From: Rhizobium rhizogenes
GTDB lineage: Bacteria > Pseudomonadota > Alphaproteobacteria > Rhizobiales > Rhizobiaceae
Direction of reading: 5' to 3'
DNA: 64,000 nucleotides
Assembly: GCF_002005205.3 (NCBI RefSeq)
Contig: NZ_CP019701.2
Location: 1,116,001 to 1,180,000 of the forward strand
A program made the translations under genes and the position numbers. Each line of letters opens with the position of its first letter. Positions within the stretch are counted from its first letter, which is position 1. The notes under the pieces are model-generated. The model ran no database searches, was not told the DNA's origin, and saw only the letters and a program-made list of their open reading frames with translations. Below are positions 1-7,870 of this stretch, in pieces.

Positions 1-134
1 AAATCGCGGGCGTGCAATTTAATCGTATTTTAATGGCCGAAAGCGCCGGGCAAAGGGGTTTCACCAACCGTTCCCATGGTCTAGAAATACGTCGGACTGC
101 CCGGTCCGGCCATTTCCCCGGAGATACAATCCCC

Positions 135-512
135 ATGCTCAATATCGCTCTTGTCGCCACAGGCGGCGCAATCGGTTCCGTTTTCCGTTATCTGGTCGGC
201 GTGTGGAGTGTGCGACTGGCGGGGCTGAATTTCCCCTGGGGGACGCTGGCGGTCAACGTGGTCGGGTCTTTCCTGATCGGTCTGCTGGTCGAGCTTGTGG
301 CGCGTCGGCTGAACGCCTCGATGGAGATGCGCCTGTTTCTCGTCACCGGCGTACTCGGCGGGTTCACCACTTTTTCGTCCTTCTCTCTCGATGCGGTCTC
401 GCTGTTCGAGCGTGGTACGCTTGGGCTTTCGGCCGTTTACGTGCTTGCAAGCCTTGTGGTTTCCATCGCCGCGGTTTTCGCCGGGCTGGCCTTGGGCCGC
501 AGTTTGTTCTAA
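135..512 (+). CDS. crcB: Fluoride exporter CrcB/Fluc family
   Basis: A 125-residue membrane protein of the CrcB/Fluc family, which exports fluoride through a dual-topology dimeric channel. Four hydrophobic segments are visible. The family signatures are present: GGxxGxxxRY at about residues 10-19, GTLxVNxxG at 36-44 and GGFTTFSSFS at 75-84. The reading frame is open upstream to position 12, but the start at 135 gives the normal family length and begins directly at the first helix. The next gene, a pseudouridine synthase, starts 66 bases downstream on the same strand. I looked for a fluoride riboswitch upstream and saw none. The identification is firm; fluoride specificity is known from the family, not shown here. 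Confidence 0.93.
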   Translation: MLNIALVATGGAIGSVFRYLVGVWSVRLAGLNFPWGTLAVNVVGSFLIGLLVELVARRLNASMEMRLFLVTGVLGGFTTFSSFSLDAVSLFERGTLGLSAVYVLASLVVSIAAVFAGLALGRSLF

Positions 513-578
513 AGGCTTGGTCCAAACGGCGCGCCGGTCAATAGGGCGCGCGATCAGGACAGAAAGACTGGAAATTTC

Positions 579-1568
579 ATGGCAGGTATCGAGCATATCA
601 AGGTCGAGGCCGACGAGGCCGGTATGCGCCTCGATCGCTGGTTCAAGATTCACTATCCCGGGCTTGGTTTCGGGCAGCTGCAGAAGCTGCTGCGCTCCGG
701 CCAGGTGCGCGTGGATGGCGGCCGGGTGAAGACGGATGCGCGGGTGCAGCCGGGACAGATGGTGCGTGTGCCGCCGGTCGATTCCGATATGAAGACCAAG
801 ACCGGCCCGATCGGCTCGAAGGACCTCAAGCATTCCGAAGATGGCGAGCTTCTGGCGCGCATGCTGCTGCATGAGGATGACAAGGTCTTCGTTTTCAACA
901 AGCCGGCCGGCATTGCCGTGCAGGGCGGTTCGGGTGTCACCCGCCATATCGATGGGCTGCTGGAAGCCTGGACCAACCAGAAGGGCGAAAAGCCGCGTCT
1001 GGTGCACCGCCTCGACCGCGATACGTCGGGCGTGCTGGTGGTTGCCCGCACCCGGGGCGCGGCGCAGAAGCTGACGGCCGCCTTCCGCGAACGCGATACC
1101 AAGAAAACCTATTGGGCGCTGGTCAAGGGCGTGCCGCGCAAGCATCAGGACAAGATTTCCACCTGGCTCGTCAAGGAACAGACGATGGATGGCGATCGTA
1201 TGCGCATCGCCAAGCATGGCGAGGAGGGGGCCGACCACGCCATTTCCTATTACCGCGTCATCGACACCGCCGCGCAGAACCTCGCCTGGCTGGAAATGGA
1301 GCCCTATACCGGCCGCACCCACCAGCTGCGCGTTCATGCGCTGCATATGGGCCATCCGATCATCGGCGATCCCAAATATTACATCGACGATCCGAACTGG
1401 GATTTTCCGGGTGGTATTCAGAAGCGCCTTCACCTGCATGCGCGTCATATCGACATACCGCACCCTTCCGGCGGCCGGCTTCGGGTCAGCGCACCCCTGC
1501 CGCCGCATATGGTGCAGACTTGGAACCTGCTCGGTCTCGACGTGGCCGATGGCGATAGGGAAGACTGA
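579..1568 (+). CDS. RluC/RluD-type 23S rRNA pseudouridine synthase
   Basis: A 329-residue RluA-family pseudouridine synthase that isomerises uridines in RNA, most likely 23S rRNA. An S4 RNA-binding domain spans about residues 16-62. The catalytic signature HRLDRDTSG lies at 143-151 with Asp146 as the nucleophile, and the downstream GRTHQLRVH segment is typical of the family. Length and domain order fit RluC or RluD. Which rRNA position it modifies cannot be read from the sequence, so no symbol is given. The stop codon is 5 bases before the ATG of the HAD phosphatase gene, so the two are probably co-transcribed. Confidence 0.92.
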   Translation: MAGIEHIKVEADEAGMRLDRWFKIHYPGLGFGQLQKLLRSGQVRVDGGRVKTDARVQPGQMVRVPPVDSDMKTKTGPIGSKDLKHSEDGELLARMLLHEDDKVFVFNKPAGIAVQGGSGVTRHIDGLLEAWTNQKGEKPRLVHRLDRDTSGVLVVARTRGAAQKLTAAFRERDTKKTYWALVKGVPRKHQDKISTWLVKEQTMDGDRMRIAKHGEEGADHAISYYRVIDTAAQNLAWLEMEPYTGRTHQLRVHALHMGHPIIGDPKYYIDDPNWDFPGGIQKRLHLHARHIDIPHPSGGRLRVSAPLPPHMVQTWNLLGLDVADGDRED

Positions 1569-1573
1569 AAACG

Positions 1574-2242
1574 ATGAAGCTGGTTCTTTTCGATTGCGAC
1601 GGCACGCTCGTGGACAGCGCCGGCCTGATCCATGCCGTGATGTCCGAAACCTTTGCCGATTTTGGCAAGCCGCGGCCTGATCTCTCCGAGACCAAGGCGA
1701 TCATCGGCCTGACGCTGGATATCGCTATCGCCCGCATGCTCGGTAAGACGCATGTGGATGAGGAGGCGCTGGCGATGACGCGGCGTTACAGGGAAGTTTA
1801 TCATCCGCTGCGCGAGCGTCCTGAAATGACGACGCCACTCTTCGACGGTATCGCGCCGTTGATCGAAACGCTTTCGAAACGGGATGACGTGCTGATCGGC
1901 GCGGTGACCGGCAAGGGCCGGCGAGGGCTCACGCATATTCTCGAGACGCACGGCTTTGCCGATCACTTCATCGTCTCACGCACGGCGGATGACTGCCCCT
2001 CCAAGCCGCATCCGGCCATGGTGATGGAATGCTGCCATGAAACCGGCATGGTTCCGGCCGATACTGTCGTGATCGGCGATGCGATCTATGACATGCAGAT
2101 GGCCAAGGCCGCAGGCGCGAAAGCCATCGGTGTCGCCTGGGGTTATGCCTCGGTTGACGATCTCTGGAAGGCGGGCGCCGATGCCGTCGTCAGCCACCCG
2201 CGCGAAATCCCGGCCTATGTGCCGGCCGATAATCTCCAGTGA
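1574..2242 (+). CDS. HAD-superfamily phosphatase, Gph-like
   Basis: A 222-residue haloacid dehalogenase-fold hydrolase. Motif I is DCDGT with the paired aspartates at residues 7 and 9. Motif II is the AVTGKG segment, the motif III lysine is in SKPHP, and motif IV is the GDAIYD stretch. The helical insertion between motifs I and II marks a subfamily IA enzyme related to phosphoglycolate phosphatase. The substrate cannot be decided from sequence. The gene follows the pseudouridine synthase by 5 bases and precedes the ATP12 gene by 30 bases, so it sits in a tight forward operon. Confidence 0.88.
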   Translation: MKLVLFDCDGTLVDSAGLIHAVMSETFADFGKPRPDLSETKAIIGLTLDIAIARMLGKTHVDEEALAMTRRYREVYHPLRERPEMTTPLFDGIAPLIETLSKRDDVLIGAVTGKGRRGLTHILETHGFADHFIVSRTADDCPSKPHPAMVMECCHETGMVPADTVVIGDAIYDMQMAKAAGAKAIGVAWGYASVDDLWKAGADAVVSHPREIPAYVPADNLQ

Positions 2243-2272
2243 CCTTTTCTACCCGACTGATGAGGACGTGCC

Positions 2273-3067
2273 ATGCGTGATCTCCTGAACGACCTTTCGG
2301 AGGGCCTGAGCCATCCCGACCCGATCCTGCGCGCGCAAATCCAGATGCAGAAGCCGTTACCGAAACGGTTCTACAAGGATGTCACCGTCGCCGAGGCGGA
2401 GGAGGGTGGCTTCACCATCCATCTTGATGGCAAGCCGCTGCGCACTCCGGCCAAGAAGCCGCTGATCGTGCCGACGCAGGCGCTTGCCAGCCTGCTTCGC
2501 GATGAATGGGACGCGCAGAAGGAAGTGGTGAACCCGGTGGTCATGCCGGTATCGCGGCATGTGAACACCGCAATCGACGGCGTCGCCACCGACACCCAGG
2601 CGGTTTTCGAGGATATCCTCCGTTTTTCCTCCTCCGATCTCCTGTGTTACCGCGCGGGCGATCCGGAAGCGCTGGTTGCGCGGCAGACGGACCATTGGGA
2701 TCCGGTTCTGGACTGGGCGGCCAATGTGCTCGGCGCCCGTTTTATTCTTGTCGAAGGCGTCATGCATCGCGACCAGCCGCGTGAGGCAATCGCGGCCTTT
2801 GCGGTGACGCTGAGGAAATACGATACGCCGATTGCGCTCGCCGCACTGCATACCATGACGTCGCTGACCGGTTCCGCCATTCTGGCTTTGGCGCTGGCGG
2901 AAGGAGAGCTGACGCTGGAGGAGACGTGGGCGCTCGCCCATCTCGACGAAGACTGGACCGCCGAGCAATGGGGTGAGGACGAGGAGGCGCTGGAACGCCG
3001 TGCCGTCAGGCTCATCGACATGCGCGCCGCGCTCAACGTTCTGGAGTCGCTGAAGAGCGCCTCTTAA
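2273..3067 (+). CDS. ATP12-family F1-ATPase assembly chaperone
   Basis: A 264-residue protein of the ATP12 family, known from mitochondria as the chaperone for the F1 alpha subunit and widespread in Alphaproteobacteria. The N-terminal KRFYKDV segment, the LDGKPLRTPAKKPL motif and the later WDPVLDW stretch are the recognised signatures. A GAGGACG ribosome-binding site precedes the ATG. The protein is soluble with no signal peptide. It closes the forward run that begins at crcB. The bacterial function is inferred from the mitochondrial homologue. Confidence 0.88.
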   Translation: MRDLLNDLSEGLSHPDPILRAQIQMQKPLPKRFYKDVTVAEAEEGGFTIHLDGKPLRTPAKKPLIVPTQALASLLRDEWDAQKEVVNPVVMPVSRHVNTAIDGVATDTQAVFEDILRFSSSDLLCYRAGDPEALVARQTDHWDPVLDWAANVLGARFILVEGVMHRDQPREAIAAFAVTLRKYDTPIALAALHTMTSLTGSAILALALAEGELTLEETWALAHLDEDWTAEQWGEDEEALERRAVRLIDMRAALNVLESLKSAS

Positions 3068-3127
3068 CGCTTTTCTAACCCTGATCGCCGAACATGCGGT
3101 TACCTCACGTTAGGGGAGCCGCTGATC

Positions 3128-3616
3128 ATGAACACCACGCTGGAACGCCTTGGCATTGTCGTGCTGGCGTGTTTCGCGCTCATGTCTTTCAGGCTGGAAC
3201 CGGAAGCGACAAATACCGACCGGCTGCTTTACGATGTGCGTGGCGCATTTGTCGCCGCACGCCCGGATGTCGCGCCGGCGCTGATGCAGTCCATCCATGC
3301 GCAGGTACAGAGCGCAATCCGCACGACGGCGCGTGGCGAGACAAGGCCGCGCGTGGTGTTGACCATTCGCCTTACATCCGTCACGCGCGCGCCGTTCCTG
3401 TTTGGAGAGCGGGCCTCGGCCAAGGTGATTGTCCGTGCCGCAGCGGTGGCGACGGGTGAGGTGATCGCCGAGGCGAAATTCACCGCCACTGTCGTCAGCT
3501 TCGATAATCAGTCAATCGAGCAGGAACTCGCCTATGGCGTTGCCGAACGGGTAATCCGCGAATTCCGGCTGAGCCGTCCCGGCCCCACGACACTGGCGAC
3601 CGCCCTGTTTCCGTAA
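3128..3616 (+). CDS. Uncharacterised exported or membrane-anchored protein
   Basis: A 162-residue protein that I do not recognise beyond a conserved rhizobial type. Residues 8-22 form a hydrophobic segment that may be a signal peptide or anchor. The remainder is predicted soluble, with a central run of beta-strand-like sequence. A GGGGAG ribosome-binding site lies ten bases before the ATG. Codon use matches the neighbours. It follows the ATP12 gene by 60 bases and may belong to the same transcript. No catalytic motif is visible. Confidence 0.7.
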   Translation: MNTTLERLGIVVLACFALMSFRLEPEATNTDRLLYDVRGAFVAARPDVAPALMQSIHAQVQSAIRTTARGETRPRVVLTIRLTSVTRAPFLFGERASAKVIVRAAAVATGEVIAEAKFTATVVSFDNQSIEQELAYGVAERVIREFRLSRPGPTTLATALFP

Positions 3617-3710
3617 ATGACGCAAGGCGGGGGCGCGAAAGCCAATCGTCTGCCGTTTGCTCTGCAAACTCACCCCCCGGAAAAATCGCATCTCAACGCC
3701 TTGAAACTCA

Positions 3711-3774
3711 CATACGTCACGTATCTTAATTGACATACGCTGCGTACGTCACTATCTCGCATACGTAACGTATG
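3711..3774. promoter_or_regulatory. Three tandem palindromic operators upstream of the RidA gene
   Basis: Three 15-bp near-perfect palindromes lie in 64 bases: CATACGTCACGTATC at 3711-3725, CATACGCTGCGTACG at 3734-3748 and CATACGTAACGTATG at 3760-3774. Start-to-start spacing is 23 and 26 bases. The last ends 73 bases before the RidA start. Arms of six bases around a three-base centre suit a dimeric TetR-type repressor, but no regulator gene is adjacent. Seen directly; the function is inferred. Confidence 0.6.
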
Positions 3775-3847
3775 TGAAGGGGCGTTCGAAGCTTTGAAAG
3801 CAATGCTTCGCCCGTCCATTGCCACTCAGCCACAAAGAGAGATGCAA

Positions 3848-4237
3848 ATGACTAAACGCGAAGCGATTTTCCCCGCCAACAGGCACGCGCTATACGAAGA
3901 GCACGGCTATTCCGCAGCTATTCGATCCGGTGACCTCCTTTTCGTTTCCGGTCAGGTTGGCAGCCGTGCCGATGGAACGCCTGAACCAGACTTTGAACGT
4001 CAGGTCCGGCTGGCCTTTGAAAATCTCAAGGCCACGCTCGCTGCAGCGGGTTGCACCTTCGACGATATCGTGGATGTGACGACGTTCCACACGGACCCGG
4101 AAAACCAGTTCGGAACGATCATGACCGTCAAGCAGGAGATTTTCAGCAAGTCGCCTTACCCGAACTGGACTGCTCTGGGTGTCAACTGGCTCGCCGGCTT
4201 CGATTTCGAGATCAAGGTCATCGCCCGCATCCCGTAA
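3848..4237 (+). CDS. RidA/YjgF-family protein
   Basis: A 129-residue Rid-family protein. The LLFVSGQVG segment and the DIVDVTTFHTD segment are family signatures. The archetypal RidA deaminase carries an active-site arginine in a PARSCVEV-like stretch near the C-terminus. Here that region reads PNWTALGVNW, so the arginine appears to be missing and imine deaminase activity is doubtful. Members of this type are often paired with catabolic oxidases. The start at 3848 follows an AGAGAG ribosome-binding site; a frame from 3794 is open but overruns the leader. Three palindromic operators lie upstream, so expression is probably repressor-controlled and inducible. Confidence 0.87.
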   Translation: MTKREAIFPANRHALYEEHGYSAAIRSGDLLFVSGQVGSRADGTPEPDFERQVRLAFENLKATLAAAGCTFDDIVDVTTFHTDPENQFGTIMTVKQEIFSKSPYPNWTALGVNWLAGFDFEIKVIARIP

Positions 4238-4257
4238 TGTCGGGTCAGGCCCGAAAC

Positions 4258-4280
4258 GGCGGCGCTGCAAGCGCGCCGCC
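4258..4280. terminator. GC-rich hairpin between convergent genes
   Basis: An inverted repeat with arms GGCGGCGC and GCGCCGCC sits between the convergent ends of the RidA gene and the S-formylglutathione hydrolase gene. There is no strong T-run on either side, so it may be a weak or Rho-assisted terminator. Confidence 0.35.
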
Positions 4281-4296
4281 GGCTTGCTTTCCATCC

Positions 4297-5130
4297 TTAT
4301 CCGAGACGGTCGGCATGCCACTTCAGATGGTCGTCCATGAAGGTGGAGATGAAATAATAGGAGTGGTCGTAGCGATCGTGCATGCGCAGCGTCAGGCCGA
4401 TATCCGTGCCCTTGATCGCTTCTTCGAACAACCAGGGGCGCAGACCCTTTTCAAGGAAACTGTCGGCCTTGCCCTGATCGATCAGGAATTCAGGAAAACG
4501 CGCACCATCCTCGACCAGCGAGCAGGCGTCATATTGGCGCCATGCGGCCCGGTCGGCACCGAGGTATTTTTCCAGCGCCGGTTCGGACCAGTCGGCGGAA
4601 GAGGGGGCGACAATCGGCGCAAAGGCGGAGCAGCTTTTGAACCGGTAGGGATTCCTGAGCGCGATGGTCATCGCGCCATGGCCGCCCATCGAATGACCGA
4701 AGATGCCCTGGCGGCTCATGTCCGCGCGGAAATGCTGGCCGATAAGGGCTGACAGCTCTTCCGTGACATAGCTGTACATATGGTAGTGCTCCGACCACGG
4801 CTCCTGCGTGGCGTCGAGATAAAAGCCGGCGCCCTTGCCCATCTGCCAGTTGGTCAGCTCGTCCGGCACGTCATTGCCGCGCGGACTCGTATCCGGGCAG
4901 ACGATGATGAGACCGAGTTCCGAGGCCATGCGGCGATATTCGCCCTTTTCCATCACATTGGCATGGGTGCAGGTGAGGCCGGAAAGATACCAGAGAACCG
5001 GGCAGGGCTCGTGGATCGCCTTCGGCGGCACATAGACCGCAAAGGTCATTTCGCATTTCAGGGTTTCGGATGTGTGCGAAAACACGCCCTGCATGCCGCC
5101 AAAGGCCGTATTTTGCGAAATGATGTTCAT
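4297..5130 (-). CDS. fghA: S-formylglutathione hydrolase
   Basis: A 277-residue esterase-D-family enzyme that hydrolyses S-formylglutathione to formate and glutathione in formaldehyde detoxification. The nucleophile elbow GHSMGG lies at 145-150 with Ser147. The likely acid is Asp223 in QGKADSF and the base His256 in YDHSYYF. The early YLSGLTCTH and CPDTSPRG segments are typical. Length is normal for the family. An AAAGGAATGG ribosome-binding site precedes the ATG. No glutathione-dependent formaldehyde dehydrogenase gene is next to it; the neighbour on the same strand is a DUF1345 gene, 29 bases away. Confidence 0.95.
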   Translation of the reverse strand: MNIISQNTAFGGMQGVFSHTSETLKCEMTFAVYVPPKAIHEPCPVLWYLSGLTCTHANVMEKGEYRRMASELGLIIVCPDTSPRGNDVPDELTNWQMGKGAGFYLDATQEPWSEHYHMYSYVTEELSALIGQHFRADMSRQGIFGHSMGGHGAMTIALRNPYRFKSCSAFAPIVAPSSADWSEPALEKYLGADRAAWRQYDACSLVEDGARFPEFLIDQGKADSFLEKGLRPWLFEEAIKGTDIGLTLRMHDRYDHSYYFISTFMDDHLKWHADRLG

Positions 5131-5159
5131 GAAGCCATTCCTTTAAGAAAGTTCCCGGT

Positions 5160-5873
5160 TCAGCCCGCAAGCGAGACCGCGGCATTGACCGCCGCCGCCA
5201 CCAGAACCGTGTTGAAGAAGAAAGAAACGATGGAGTGCAGCAGCGTCACCTTGCGCATGGCGGTGGTGGTCACGCCCACATCCGATGTCTGCGCCGTCAT
5301 GCCGATCACCACGGCAAAATACAGGAAGTCATAACCGCATGGCTCCTTCGTCGCCGGAAAATCCATGCCGCCGCGATGCTGGCGCTTGCCGTCCACGGTC
5401 GCCGGCCGCCAGTATAGATGCGCATAGTGCAGGGCGGTCATCGTGTGGATTGTCAGCCAGCCGAAGATCACCGAGGCAAAGGCGATAAGCAGGGTCCAGA
5501 CCGTTTCGCCCGTATGGTTGAGCGCCTGAAACAGCGAGACGACGGCAACGCCGACCGCAAGCAGCGTGACGGCAATGATGGCGATCGCCGGAAGATCGTC
5601 GCTATCGGCATGGGCCTTCAGATGCTGCGCCGTCAGTCCCGGCAGGCGAAGCGCAACCAGCGCCAGATAGGTCAGGAAAAAGAAAACGGCGGCAATCTCT
5701 ATGGCAAGGGCAGGCGCGAATGCCAGCGCCAGCGCGAGGCTGAAGGCGCCGACGAGAAAGGCAATGACGAAAGGCCGATGGCGACGATAGGCATCGCCGC
5801 CGGGATTAACCGGGCTCTTGGGGTTGGCTGGGCCCTTGGGGCTGGCTGGACTCTTCGGATTTGCCGGGGTCAT
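5160..5873 (-). CDS. DUF1345 multi-pass membrane protein
   Basis: A 237-residue inner-membrane protein of the DUF1345 family. About five hydrophobic segments are visible. The YFAVVIGMTAQTSDV stretch near the C-terminus is the family hallmark. The frame is open further upstream to 6023, but that would overlap the YaiI gene by 125 bases, so the ATG at 5873 is preferred. The N-terminal 20 residues are a low-complexity run of PKSP/PKGP-type repeats, unusual for a membrane protein and perhaps a disordered tail. Function unknown. Confidence 0.82.
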   Translation of the reverse strand: MTPANPKSPASPKGPANPKSPVNPGGDAYRRHRPFVIAFLVGAFSLALALAFAPALAIEIAAVFFFLTYLALVALRLPGLTAQHLKAHADSDDLPAIAIIAVTLLAVGVAVVSLFQALNHTGETVWTLLIAFASVIFGWLTIHTMTALHYAHLYWRPATVDGKRQHRGGMDFPATKEPCGYDFLYFAVVIGMTAQTSDVGVTTTAMRKVTLLHSIVSFFFNTVLVAAAVNAAVSLAG

Positions 5874-5898
5874 GGGCGACGCCTTTCTGTTTGCAGCG

Positions 5899-6354
5899 TC
5901 ACTTTTTGACACGGCGGCAGAAACGGTCAAGCGTCTCCAGAAAGGCGGAGCGGTCACGCGGTGAAAAGGCGGCGTTGTATCCCTTGCTTTCACCCGTTTC
6001 GCGCAGATGCGCGCCAAGATCACGCATCGCGGTCGCCATGCCGATATTCGACTGGTCGAAGACGCGCCCCGCCGGTCCCGTCACCAGAGCACCCTTTGCG
6101 ACGCAGCGTCCGGCCAGCGGCACATCGGCGGTGATGACGATGTCGTTTTCGCCGGCATGTTCGGCAATCCAGTCATCCGCCGCATCGAAACCGGCCGACA
6201 CGATGACGTTTTTCACCATCGGATCACGCGAGGGGCGCAGGCCGGAATTGGCGACGAAGGTCACCTGCAGCCCGTGCCGCTCCGCCACTTTCAGGATCTC
6301 CGGCTTCACGGGGCAGGCATCGGCATCGACATAGATTTGCGGGTTTTTCGACAT
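5899..6354 (-). CDS. YaiI/YqxD-family (DUF188) protein
   Basis: A 151-residue protein of the UPF0178/DUF188 family, a PIN-like nuclease fold whose substrate is unknown. The N-terminal VDADACPVK motif and the ITADVPLAGRCV segment are characteristic. The ATG at 6354 starts just before this motif; an 18-residue upstream extension is open but lacks family resemblance. The gene ends 25 bases before the DUF1345 start and may be co-transcribed with it and with fghA. Confidence 0.88.
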   Translation of the reverse strand: MSKNPQIYVDADACPVKPEILKVAERHGLQVTFVANSGLRPSRDPMVKNVIVSAGFDAADDWIAEHAGENDIVITADVPLAGRCVAKGALVTGPAGRVFDQSNIGMATAMRDLGAHLRETGESKGYNAAFSPRDRSAFLETLDRFCRRVKK

Positions 6355-6481
6355 GGGCACTCTTTTGGACAATTCCTGCGATGCTTTTAAGGGCAAATAC
6401 GGCAATTACCAAGCCTGCTTTCGCCGAAATGCCAGCTTGCTGGCTGGGCAGGGGCGGGGCTTGCGATCATCCTGCAACTCA

Positions 6482-6498
6482 CATACGTTCACTCTATG
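6482..6498. promoter_or_regulatory. Possible diverged operator upstream of DUF5680 gene
   Basis: CATACGTTCACTCTATG is an imperfect palindrome. It and its upstream flank share the 13-mer AACTCACATACGT with the first operator in front of the RidA gene at 3706. It sits 21 bases before the DUF5680 start. A shared regulator is an inference. Confidence 0.3.
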
Positions 6499-6519
6499 TT
6501 CTTTTTCGGGAGGGTACCG

Positions 6520-6972
6520 ATGCTGGAAGAATTCATCGTGCAGGCCAAATCCGCGACCTATGTCGGCGGCGGCAGCAAATCCAGGACCTCCACCCGTAAG
6601 GGGTCGCATGATCTCACTTACCGGCAGGGTGAGTGGGACTATATCGACAGCTATTTCGGCGGGACCGATTTCATCGGGCAGGAGGTGATCTGGCATGAGG
6701 GCGTCGCGCTCTGGGCGATGAATTATTATGGCCGCATCCTGAGGCCGGACATGATCGACGGCACGATTGCCGGCAGGGTCATTCAGGCATCACTTTCCGC
6801 ACTTTATCAGGAGGGCCGGTTTCTTGGCGATTTCACCCATCACGTCGGGGAGCTGGTCTATGTCGATACGAATGCGGGTGAAGCTCGGTCCTTCACGGGC
6901 ATCGAGAGGATTTACCGGGGCGACGTCGAGACATACCGGCTTGACTATCACGGCGGGATGATAAAGCCCTAG
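6520..6972 (+). CDS. DUF5680-like protein
   Basis: A 150-residue soluble protein. The pattern FIVQAKSATY near the N-terminus, followed by SHDLTY, then DSYFGG and GWxxxYYG-like aromatic segments, fits the DUF5680 family, which also occurs as a C-terminal domain of some XRE regulators. Here no helix-turn-helix is attached. The start at 6520 has a GGGAGGG ribosome-binding site; an earlier ATG at 6496 has none. The next gene on the same strand begins 31 bases downstream, so the pair is probably an operon. Function unknown. Confidence 0.68.
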   Translation: MLEEFIVQAKSATYVGGGSKSRTSTRKGSHDLTYRQGEWDYIDSYFGGTDFIGQEVIWHEGVALWAMNYYGRILRPDMIDGTIAGRVIQASLSALYQEGRFLGDFTHHVGELVYVDTNAGEARSFTGIERIYRGDVETYRLDYHGGMIKP

Positions 6973-7003
6973 ATTAAAGACACTGCCATCGACAGGATGC
7001 ACA

Positions 7004-7807
7004 ATGGCAAATGGCGACGTTCAGTATTTCAAGGCGGCTCTCTATTTCGACAGCGAGCCCGGGATTTCGGAGGAGAGCCTGACGGAAGCCTGGGGCGCGG
7101 AAGGCTATGAATGCGAGTTGGTGAACGACAAGGGTGTCTTTGACGGCCTTCGCGGTGCGACCAGAGTTTTTGTCGGTACACCGGAGCCGGTAACGGCTCG
7201 GCTTGCGCCGGCGCATTATCCGGCAGTCGCACGGGCTGACGTCGACTGGTCGTCGCTCTTTTGCGTCGATGCAAAAGCGGCATATGACGATCTACGCCAG
7301 GCCACACACCAGTGCGAGTTCGGACTTTTCATCATCGCGGATGAGGATAATCCTGAAATCGCCCACAACGAGATCGCCTCGACCCTGCTTGGCATCCATC
7401 AGGTCGCCCCGATGCGGGCCGTCGTATTGCATTACCTGGACATGATCGTCGGCCGCGCCAATCTGGATGACTATCTGAACTATGCAAACAGCCATCTCGA
7501 TCAACCGCAGCAAATGGCTGCGATGCTCGCCTTCGGAGCCTTTGTGACGGAGGAGGGCGAGGCGATCACAGCCTGGACGACGGGCCTGAACCGTTTCGGA
7601 CAGACGGATATTCTCTACGAAATGAAGGCCGGCGACGCCACGCAAGCGCTTCTGACCATATTCGGCCTGGCGCATCTCGTGGTCAGCGGAAGGCGGCGGT
7701 TTGCCGCCGGTGAAGCCATCACCTCTCTCGACCTTCTCGCGCGGCTGGAGCCTGCCGAACTGCACGGCCAGCCCATGCTGCGTGTCGTGCGGCACGGCGC
7801 GGAGTAA
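7004..7807 (+). CDS. Uncharacterised soluble protein
   Basis: A 267-residue protein with no signal peptide, membrane segment or motif that I can name with confidence. It is acidic and reads like a two-domain alpha/beta protein. The central part contains the HYLDMIVGRANLDDYLNY stretch. An AGGA ribosome-binding site lies nine bases before the ATG. It follows the DUF5680-like gene closely on the same strand. The overall layout vaguely recalls DUF4261-type proteins, but I would not assign that name without a profile search. Confidence 0.65.
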   Translation: MANGDVQYFKAALYFDSEPGISEESLTEAWGAEGYECELVNDKGVFDGLRGATRVFVGTPEPVTARLAPAHYPAVARADVDWSSLFCVDAKAAYDDLRQATHQCEFGLFIIADEDNPEIAHNEIASTLLGIHQVAPMRAVVLHYLDMIVGRANLDDYLNYANSHLDQPQQMAAMLAFGAFVTEEGEAITAWTTGLNRFGQTDILYEMKAGDATQALLTIFGLAHLVVSGRRRFAAGEAITSLDLLARLEPAELHGQPMLRVVRHGAE

Positions 7808-7870
7808 CGGTCTCGTTTGCGGGCAGTCGGGAGCGATGATGGTTCACCGCCCCCGTTTTTCGTTATCGGC

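Noticed and set aside
1..134. Fluoride riboswitch upstream of crcB
   Set aside because: The conserved GGNGATGG and pseudoknot elements are not present in the leader.
3711..3774. CRISPR-like array
   Set aside because: Only three 15-bp palindromes with unequal 8-11 base spacers, in a promoter; these are operators.
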